Positions 1 through 4,313 of a stretch of 6,173 nucleotides of DNA are shown here, one piece after another. The notes under the pieces are model-generated. The model did no database searches. It was not told the origin of the DNA and saw only the letters and a program-made list of their open reading frames with translations. Origin of the DNA: an uncultured Clostridia bacterium (GTDB taxonomy: Bacteria; Bacillota; Clostridia; TANB77; CAG-508). Position 1 is the stretch's first letter, and each line of letters starts with the position of its first letter. Made by a program: the position numbers and the translations under genes. The DNA lies in NCBI GenBank assembly GCA_947595555.1, contig CANQES010000078.1, positions 1-6,173 of the forward strand. The letters are read 5' to 3'.

Positions 1-747
1 GCCGTCTTGACTTATGCTAGAGATTTTATGATTAATAAAGGGTTTACTTATTGCATTCCGCCTTTTATGATTCGTTCTGATGTAGTTACTGGTGTTATGA
101 GTTTTGAAGAAATGGATGCAATGATGTATAAAATTGAAGGCGAAGATTTATATTTAATTGGAACTAGTGAACATTCTATGATTGGTAAATTTAAAGACCA
201 AATTTTGAAAAAAGAAAATATGCCATATACTATGACTTCTTATTCTCCTTGTTTTAGAAAAGAAAAAGGTGCACATGGTATTGAAGAACGTGGTGTTTAC
301 CGTATTCATCAATTTGAAAAACAAGAAATGATTGTTGTTTGCGAGCCAGAACAGTCTTGGGAATGGTATGATAAAATGTGGTCTTATACAGTAGAATTTT
401 TCAGAAGTATGAATATACCAGTTAGAACTTTAGAGTGTTGTAGTGGTGATTTGGCTGATTTGAAAGCAAAGTCCTGTGATGTTGAAGCATGGAGTCCAAG
501 ACAAAAGAAATATTTCGAAGTTGGAAGTTGTTCTAATTTAACTGATGCACAGGCTCGTAGATTAGGTATTAGAATTAAAGGAGAAAATGGAAATTATTTT
601 GCTCATACACTTAATAATACTGTAGTTGCACCACCTCGTATGCTAATTTCAATTGTAGAAAATAATTACCAACCAGATGGAAGTGTTATAGTTCCAGAAG
701 TGTTAAGACCATATATGGGTGGATTGGAGAAAATAAATGTTAATTAA
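1..747 (+). CDS. serS: Seryl-tRNA synthetase, C-terminal part (5' end outside window)
   Basis: This is a class II aminoacyl-tRNA synthetase that charges tRNA-Ser with serine in the cytoplasm. The frame is open from base 1 (GCC GTC TTG ...), so the gene starts upstream; the N-terminal coiled-coil tRNA-binding arm and the start codon are missing. About 248 residues of the catalytic core are visible. They include the serine-binding T-x-E motif as TSE (163-171), and motif 2, starting FRKEKG at 253 and continuing to RIHQFEKQE. GDLADLKAKSCDVEAW and EVGSCSNLTDAQARRL follow, and motif 3 carries its invariant Arg at 637-639. Motif 3 reads NNTVVAPPRM rather than the usual bacterial GLAVGRT style, and KIEGEDLYLIGTSEH also resembles the archaeal/eukaryotic-like SerRS subgroup. 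The stop codon overlaps the engB start by 11 bp, so the two are very likely cotranscribed and translationally coupled. No internal break is seen. Confidence 0.95.
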   Translation, partial: AVLTYARDFMINKGFTYCIPPFMIRSDVVTGVMSFEEMDAMMYKIEGEDLYLIGTSEHSMIGKFKDQILKKENMPYTMTSYSPCFRKEKGAHGIEERGVYRIHQFEKQEMIVVCEPEQSWEWYDKMWSYTVEFFRSMNIPVRTLECCSGDLADLKAKSCDVEAWSPRQKKYFEVGSCSNLTDAQARRLGIRIKGENGNYFAHTLNNTVVAPPRMLISIVENNYQPDGSVIVPEVLRPYMGGLEKINVN

Positions 748-1321
748 AAATCCAAAATTTGAAATATCTGCTGTTAGACATAATCAGTATCCTTCAAATG
801 GACTACCAGAAATTGTTTTAGTTGGGAAGTCTAATGTTGGAAAATCAAGTTTTGTTAATACTATGATTAATCGAAAAAAATTAGCTAGAACTAGTAGTGA
901 ACCTGGTAAAACACGACAAATTAATTTCTATAATATAGATGAAAAATTTTACTTTGTTGATTTACCTGGTTATGGATATAGTAAAATGTCAAAAAAAGAA
1001 CAAGAACAAGTGGGAAAGTTTATTGAGGATTATTTATTCCATCGAAAAGAAATTTCACTTATTATCTTTTTAGTTGATATTAGGCATAATCCAACGGAAA
1101 ATGACAAATTAATGTATAGATATATTATGTCTTCTGGTCTGCCTTGTTTGATTTTAGCAAATAAAGCTGACAAGATAGCTATTACTAAGGTTGATGAGGC
1201 TGTTAAGAGCATTCAATCACAATTAAATCCTCTTGGTGATATTCCAACTTTGCCCTTCTCTTCTGAAAGAAAAATTTATCAAGAAGATGTTTGGAAAATT
1301 ATTGAAGATAGTCTTATTTAA
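737..1321 (+). CDS. engB: Ribosome biogenesis GTP-binding protein EngB/YsxC (YihA)
   Basis: This is a TrmE-Era-EngA-YihA family GTPase needed for late assembly of the large (50S) ribosomal subunit. At 194 residues it is the normal full length for the family. All G motifs are visible: G1 GKSNVGKSS (residues 30-38), the switch I region around PGKTRQINF (56-64), G3 DLPGYGYS (75-82), G4 NKAD (142-145) and G5 SSE (175-177). The ATG at 737 is chosen because GGAG (726-729) lies 7 nt upstream, inside the end of serS, and because the N-terminus matches the family. The 11-bp overlap with serS indicates translational coupling in a housekeeping operon. A perfect hairpin five bases after the stop ends the transcript. 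Nothing looks truncated or foreign. Confidence 0.97.
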   Translation: MLIKNPKFEISAVRHNQYPSNGLPEIVLVGKSNVGKSSFVNTMINRKKLARTSSEPGKTRQINFYNIDEKFYFVDLPGYGYSKMSKKEQEQVGKFIEDYLFHRKEISLIIFLVDIRHNPTENDKLMYRYIMSSGLPCLILANKADKIAITKVDEAVKSIQSQLNPLGDIPTLPFSSERKIYQEDVWKIIEDSLI

Positions 1322-1325
1322 TAAG

Positions 1326-1372
1326 AAACAATGGAAATTAAGAGTGGCACTCAACTTCCATTGTTTTTATTT
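1326..1372 (+). terminator. Rho-independent terminator of serS-engB, possibly bidirectional
   Basis: There is an 11-bp perfect stem (1326-1336 with 1356-1366) and a 19-nt apical region in which GAGT and ACTC (1342-1345, 1349-1352) can pair further. TTTATTTTT follows on the plus strand. It begins five bases after the engB stop. It also lies directly beyond the stop of the convergent minus-strand gene at 1373, so it may end that transcript too, but the U-run in that direction is poorer. Confidence 0.85.
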
Positions 1373-1633
1373 TTAGCAACAACATTTCTTTTTGCTACAT
1401 ATACATATTTTATATATAATAATTAGAATAATTCCTAATAATAAAAGTACTGCTGCTAATATTAAGACTCCAAGGTTTGCAAGTAATGCAGTTGTAAATA
1501 CAGCCCCTAATATTAATCCTAATGTAGCTAAGAAAAGAGCTGCCAAAATTGCTATGATAATATCAAAACATTTACAAGTTTTACCTTCTTTTTTGTTATT
1601 AACACAACAATAGTTAATGTCTTGTGGCTCCAT
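1373..1633 (-). CDS. Small cysteine-rich two-pass membrane protein, function unknown
   Basis: I do not recognise a named family. The 86-residue product has a polar N-terminus with Cys at 9, 10, 20 and 22, and two long hydrophobic segments at about 24-46 and 49-74 separated by a short turn (LLANLG). Its positively charged tail, ending CSKKKCCC, has Cys at 77, 79, 84, 85 and 86. This suggests a helical-hairpin inner-membrane protein with both cysteine-rich ends on the same side, possibly metal-binding or disulfide/lipid modified; that part is inference. A TTG at 1651 would extend the frame by six codons. It is rejected because those codons contain GGAGGTGA (1649-1642), an almost perfect ribosome binding site 8 nt before the ATG at 1633. 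The gene has its own promoter-like sequence and an overlapping palindrome upstream, and it converges on engB. Confidence 0.8.
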   Translation of the reverse strand: MEPQDINYCCVNNKKEGKTCKCFDIIIAILAALFLATLGLILGAVFTTALLANLGVLILAAVLLLLGIILIIIYKICICSKKKCCC

Positions 1634-1641
1634 GATAAAAG

Positions 1642-1649
1642 TCACCTCC
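1642..1649 (-). promoter_or_regulatory. Strong Shine-Dalgarno site that fixes the start of the 86-residue membrane protein
   Basis: GGAGGTGA reads on the minus strand, 8 nt before the ATG at 1633. It lies within the only possible upstream extension from the TTG at 1651, so the longer reading is unlikely. The strength of the site suggests efficient translation of a very small protein. Confidence 0.85.
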
Positions 1650-1677
1650 AATATAGTACCTTGCTTGATACTATATT
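1650..1677. repeat. Perfect 9-bp inverted repeat, operator-like, over the promoter of the small membrane protein gene
   Basis: AATATAGTA (1650-1658) and TACTATATT (1669-1677) are perfect inverted copies separated by 10 nt. The distal arm overlaps the putative -10 box (1675-1680) and the proximal arm ends at the ribosome binding site. This is where a repressor of the small winged-helix type (for example PadR- or GntR-like) commonly binds. The same pairing could form a leader hairpin instead. No regulator gene is nearby, so the regulator is unknown. Confidence 0.5.
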
Positions 1678-1701
1678 ATATTTTATGTCGTTTTTTGTCT
1701 T
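1675..1701 (-). promoter_or_regulatory. Probable promoter of the small membrane protein gene
   Basis: On the minus strand a perfect -10 box TATAAT lies at 1680-1675. The best -35 candidate, AAGACA (1701-1696), is weak and sits 15 nt away. Transcription would start near 1668, giving a leader of about 35 nt. The -10 overlaps the 9-bp inverted repeat, which suggests repression or activator dependence. Confidence 0.45.
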
Positions 1702-1713
1702 TTCGTTCCTATA

Positions 1714-1741
1714 TGAAAAAAGAGACTTTTAAGCCTCTTTC
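1714..1741 (-). terminator. Rho-independent terminator of the DUF951 gene
   Basis: On the minus strand AAAGAG-G-C pairs with the later G-T-CTCTTT (one mismatch) around a short TTAA-type loop, and CTCTTTTTTC supplies a run of U. The hairpin includes the stop codon of the DUF951 gene (1729-1731). It separates that gene from the small membrane protein gene downstream. Confidence 0.7.
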
Positions 1742-1914
1742 TCAATCTTTTTTGTAATTGCTTTTAATGCTTTTTCTCTTGGCAATATTATAACATGTCC
1801 ACATCCTTGGCATTTTAATTTAAAGTCTACTCCTATTCTTGTTATCTCCCATAGTTTACTCCCACAAGGATGTTGTTTTTTAGTTCTTACAATGTCTCCT
1901 ATATTATATTCCAT
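1729..1914 (-). CDS. DUF951 family small protein
   Basis: The 61-residue protein matches the conserved Firmicutes DUF951 pattern: MEYNIGDIVRTKKQHPCGS, then WEI-R-G-D-F-LKCQGCGHVIILPR and a short Lys-rich tail. Residues H15, C17, C35, C38 and H40 could bind zinc, and the N-terminal half looks like a small SH3-like beta-barrel; both points are inferred from residue pattern. The molecular function is not known to me. The family is found singly in many Firmicutes genomes, often near parB, ychF or serS. The ATG at 1914 is preceded by a purine-rich AAGGGGGCGG. An extended -10 promoter lies 19 bp upstream, and a terminator overlaps the stop codon, so it forms its own transcription unit. Confidence 0.9.
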   Translation of the reverse strand: MEYNIGDIVRTKKQHPCGSKLWEITRIGVDFKLKCQGCGHVIILPREKALKAITKKIEKEA

Positions 1915-1932
1915 ATTTCCGCCCCCTTGTAT

Positions 1933-1961
1933 ATTATAGCATAAGGAAGTATTTTTTTAAA
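1933..1961 (-). promoter_or_regulatory. Promoter of the DUF951 gene (extended -10)
   Basis: On the minus strand TTTAAA (1961-1956) is followed after 17 nt by TATAAT (1938-1933), with an extended element TGC directly before it (TGCTATAAT). The -35 box contains the stop codon of the upstream lectin-fold gene. Predicted start is near 1926, giving a very short leader that begins close to the ribosome binding site. Confidence 0.65.
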
Positions 1962-3324
1962 CATTCACATATAAAGCTGGGCGAAATCCAATGCTACTAA
2001 AGAGAAAGCTTAAATAGTGACCATTACGACCAGAACACGGAAACACATCACCAGAAGTATTGTAACAACCTCCACAGTCAACTCGAAAATCAATACCAGA
2101 CATTTCCATCGTCCATTCATATACATTTCCTGCCATATCATATATATTTTTTACTTTGTTAGTTTTATTATTTTCTCCATTTCCTATATCTATGCCTGTT
2201 TTATGCTCTGAATTTCCATCACCACTATTATCACTATACCATCCCATTTTTGTACTATCTTGTATATATGTCTTTCCAGGTACATATGGATTTTCTAAGT
2301 CTTTCATCCATCTCATTACCGCATCCCATTGCACTCCATAACACAATGTACTTGTTACACTTGTATAGCCTTGTTGGTTAGCAAATTCTCTTGATATTTG
2401 TACTGCTCCTCCTGTATCATCATTCATACTATTTCCCCATTTTATATTATTATATACTGTTATTCCTTTTTTACATGCCATTTTTGTCTTTTCTGACCAT
2501 CCACTACCTTCAACATAGCTTCCTCCTTCTGCTCCTGCCTCATATCTTCCTATATAAAATCCGCCATTGTTTTTTACACTTTTATACATCTCTTGTACTT
2601 CTTTTACTGTTGTGCTTGCTTCTTCATTTACTACTTTCCCATCTCCTTTTGGTTCATAATTTTTTCCTTCTGCAAATGTATCTGAAACGAATTCACATAA
2701 TTGCTTAGTTCCATTATAATACCCTGCTTCTCTTTCAAACTTAGTAAAATCTTCTACTGGTACCCACACAAATTGATTTCCTTCTGATACTTTTTCTTGT
2801 CCCTCTGCTTCGGTATCTCCTTCATTATCTGATATTACTAGTCCCTCTGATACATCATCACATCCTGGTACTATTGTGAATCCTTCTGGTATTATTGCTG
2901 TCCCTTTATTTTTATAAAATTTATTTTCTCCTGTTACTTTTTCTCCTACTTCTGCTTGTTCTAATACTTTTCCATTGTTTATTGTATATTTATTCCCACT
3001 TGAAAATACTACTTCTATTGGATTTGACCCTTCTGTTATTTTTGCTCCTGCTTTTAAACTATTTAACTCTTCTTGTAAGTCATCTATATCTTCTATATCT
3101 AGTGTGTATTTTCCTTTTTCTGTGTTTTTTAACATCTGTGAATTACATGCTAATTGCACTTTTTCCTTTTCTGTTGCATTATTTGTTTTTTCTACCGCTT
3201 TTGTTGCTTGACTTAGTATTCCATTATCTCCAAGCAATGTTGCTATACTTACTCCTGCAAGTATTAGTAAAACTATTATCGTTATTACGAGTGCAATTAA
3301 TGTTATTCCTTTGTTTTTTCTCAT
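1957..3324 (-). CDS. Prepilin-leader surface protein with C-terminal FGE-sulfatase-like (C-type lectin fold) domain; candidate DGR target
   Basis: The 455-residue product starts with a class III (type IV prepilin) leader: MRKNKG, then ITLIALVITIIVLLILAG. Cleavage after Gly6 is expected, with one membrane helix at about 7-31. The Glu normally at mature position 5 is Ala. A polar stalk with a helical, Glu/Lys-rich part follows (about 40-130). The rest has the marks of the formylglycine-generating-enzyme-like fold: IPEGF (145-149), FVWVPVEDF (185-193), GGFYIGRYEAG (254-264), YGVQWDAVMRWM (329-340), IYDMAGNVYEWTME (394-407), R-V-x-x-GG (414-419) and IGFRPALYV (445-453). In such surface proteins the fold usually binds ligands rather than oxidising cysteine; catalysis is not claimed. 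The start is ATG with AAAGGTAGG upstream, and a good promoter lies at 3382-3410. No hairpin follows the stop, so readthrough into the DUF951 gene is possible. Residues 415-448 have unusual codons and composition. Confidence 0.88.
   Translation of the reverse strand: MRKNKGITLIALVITIIVLLILAGVSIATLLGDNGILSQATKAVEKTNNATEKEKVQLACNSQMLKNTEKGKYTLDIEDIDDLQEELNSLKAGAKITEGSNPIEVVFSSGNKYTINNGKVLEQAEVGEKVTGENKFYKNKGTAIIPEGFTIVPGCDDVSEGLVISDNEGDTEAEGQEKVSEGNQFVWVPVEDFTKFEREAGYYNGTKQLCEFVSDTFAEGKNYEPKGDGKVVNEEASTTVKEVQEMYKSVKNNGGFYIGRYEAGAEGGSYVEGSGWSEKTKMACKKGITVYNNIKWGNSMNDDTGGAVQISREFANQQGYTSVTSTLCYGVQWDAVMRWMKDLENPYVPGKTYIQDSTKMGWYSDNSGDGNSEHKTGIDIGNGENNKTNKVKNIYDMAGNVYEWTMEMSGIDFRVDCGGCYNTSGDVFPCSGRNGHYLSFLFSSIGFRPALYVNV
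1981..2085 (-). other. Putative DGR variable region at the 3' end of the lectin-fold gene
   Basis: This encodes residues 414-448, from R-V-D-C-GG to S-I-G-F-R, the place in the C-type lectin fold where DGR variable residues lie. The coding strand of residues 415-448 holds only 17 A in 102 bases, although the rest of the gene is A-rich. Codons are mostly NNT or NNC and include GAC, TAC, CAC, CTC, AGC, CGC and CCG, which are uncommon elsewhere in this AT-rich gene. That is what random replacement of A in AAT/AAC (Asn) template codons would leave. Framework residues (GG, S-G, P, R, S-I-G-F-R-P-A-L-Y) stay intact. No template repeat, accessory gene or reverse transcriptase is in the window, so this remains a hypothesis. 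Confidence 0.5.
3238..3279 (-). repeat. 42-bp block, copy A, within the lectin-fold gene leader
   Basis: This stretch codes for IIVLLILAGVSIAT of the prepilin helix. It is identical base for base to 3651-3692 in the divergent gene, in inverted orientation and in the same reading frame. Codons on both sides differ at synonymous positions. Confidence 0.9.
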
Positions 3325-3381
3325 TTTCTTTTCCTACCTTTCATTTGTATTATGTTATTTTGTCTTTACTTATTTTCTATA

Positions 3382-3410
3382 TTTATACCATATTAATTTT
3401 TTTCCTGCAA
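3382..3410 (-). promoter_or_regulatory. Promoter of the lectin-fold gene
   Basis: On the minus strand TTGCAG (3410-3405), a 17-nt spacer and TATAAA (3387-3382) form a sigma-A-type promoter, with TGG before the -10 (extended element). Predicted start is near 3375, giving a leader of about 50 nt that ends in the ribosome binding site AAAGGTAGG. The -10 neighbourhood, TATGGTATAAATA, closely resembles that of the divergent gene. Confidence 0.7.
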
Positions 3411-3495
3411 GTCTTTTTTGCTTTTTATGTTATTAATTTTATCATTCAAACAACAATCTATGATTACAGAAAATTCATATATTTTGTAAAACCTA

Positions 3496-3524
3496 TTGAA
3501 AAAATATAATTAGTATGGTATATA
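3496..3524 (+). promoter_or_regulatory. Promoter of the GLUG-repeat gene
   Basis: TTGAAA (3496-3501), a 17-nt spacer and TATATA (3519-3524) with TGG directly before the -10 give an extended sigma-A-type promoter. TATAAA two bases further on is an alternative -10. Predicted start is near 3531, so the leader is about 45 nt and begins just before the palindrome at 3534-3555. Confidence 0.7.
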
Positions 3525-3533
3525 AATAGTAAA

Positions 3534-3555
3534 TATGTAATATCAGTATTACATA
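3534..3555. repeat. Perfect 9-bp inverted repeat in the leader of the GLUG-repeat gene
   Basis: TATGTAATA (3534-3542) and TATTACATA (3547-3555) are perfect inverted copies around TCAG. The element begins about 3 nt after the predicted transcription start and ends 5 nt before the AAGGAG ribosome binding site (3561-3566). It could be an operator placed as a roadblock, or a 5'-end RNA hairpin that affects stability or translation. No U-run follows, so it is not a terminator. Confidence 0.55.
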
Positions 3556-3575
3556 ATGCAAAGGAGAAGTGAAAG

Positions 3576-4313
3576 ATGGAAAGAAAAGAACTAAACGAAA
3601 AAATAAAAAAGAAAAACTATGGAATTACTTTGATAGCATTAGTAATAACTATAATAGTTTTACTAATACTTGCAGGAGTAAGTATAGCAACACTACTTGG
3701 AGAAAATGGAATTTTGAATACTGCAAATGATGCAAAACAAAAAACTGATTTAGCCAAAGAAAAGGAAAATTTACAATTTTCTATTGCCACTGGACATTCT
3801 TCAGGCTTATATGGAGAATTAGAACTTTCTTATTTACAAGATAGCTTAAATACTCATTTTGGAAAAAATGAAGCTACAGTAACAGAAAACCCTGATGGAA
3901 CTTTTACTGTTACAGTAAAGAAAAGTGGTAATGAATATCAATTAACTAAAACTGGTCAAGAAATAAATGTTAATAAAGTAAAAGACGATGAACCAGCCAA
4001 ACTATCTGGAAGTGGAACAGAAGATAGTCCATATTTAATTGAAAGTATTGAAGACTTAATATTTTTCTCCTATCAAGTAACAAGTGGAAATGATAATTAT
4101 GATGGAAAATATGTAGAACTAACGACAGACTTAAATTTTGCATCTAGTGATAGTTATGTTAATCCAAATTGTGAAGATTATGGTGATTATGGATATAATG
4201 GAAAAATAAAAGATGAAATTGATAAAAATGGTTTTATTCCAATTGGAAGTATAAAAAATGATACAACCACTCCAGAAAAGCAGGAGCAATATAATTTTAA
4301 ACGGATTTTTTAA
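3576..4313 (+). CDS. Prepilin-leader surface protein, N-terminal part (frame breaks at 4302-4313)
   Basis: This is 245 residues as read. A basic 16-residue leader (MERKELNEKIKKKNYG) precedes ITLIALVITIIVLLILAG, so prepilin-peptidase cleavage after Gly16 and a single membrane helix at about 17-41 are expected. As in the divergent gene, mature position 5 is Ala, not Glu. A helical spacer rich in Lys/Glu follows, and then LSGSGTEDSPYLIESIEDL at about 147-165, the usual lead-in of GLUG-repeat surface proteins. GKYVELTTDLNF and GFIPIGS come next, before the break. The ATG at 3576 has AAGGAG 9 nt upstream and a strong promoter at 3496-3524. Alone, this piece would be a membrane-anchored stub lacking the repeat domain. 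Confidence 0.85.
   Translation: MERKELNEKIKKKNYGITLIALVITIIVLLILAGVSIATLLGENGILNTANDAKQKTDLAKEKENLQFSIATGHSSGLYGELELSYLQDSLNTHFGKNEATVTENPDGTFTVTVKKSGNEYQLTKTGQEINVNKVKDDEPAKLSGSGTEDSPYLIESIEDLIFFSYQVTSGNDNYDGKYVELTTDLNFASSDSYVNPNCEDYGDYGYNGKIKDEIDKNGFIPIGSIKNDTTTPEKQEQYNFKRIF
3651..3692 (+). repeat. 42-bp block, copy B, within the GLUG-repeat gene leader
   Basis: This is the inverted, perfectly identical partner of 3238-3279, encoding the same 14 residues in the same frame. The two copies flank 371 bp that contain both promoters and both leader starts. Confidence 0.9.

Noticed and set aside
7..9. TTG as the start of serS
   Set aside because: The frame is open to base 1 and the visible protein begins inside the catalytic domain, so the true start lies upstream.
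1030..1212. 60-codon minus-strand frame inside engB
   Set aside because: It is fully within a well-supported conserved gene on the other strand and has no start signals or recognisable protein features.
1392..1613. 73-codon plus-strand frame opposite the small membrane protein
   Set aside because: It is a mirror frame of the hydrophobic minus-strand gene and lacks a ribosome binding site; the minus-strand reading has strong signals.
1634..1651. Six-codon N-terminal extension of the small membrane protein from a TTG at 1651
   Set aside because: These bases contain the GGAGGTGA ribosome binding site for the ATG at 1633, so they are leader, not coding.
1957..3324. Active formylglycine-generating enzyme or sulfatase modifier
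   Set aside because: The fold marks are present, but the prepilin leader, long stalk and diverged C-terminal region point to an exported binding protein; nothing visible supports catalysis.
2017..3509. Several plus-strand open frames of Leu/Phe/Tyr-rich composition across this region
   Set aside because: They are antisense to the lectin-fold gene, lack ribosome binding sites, and their composition is simply the complement of an A-rich coding strand.
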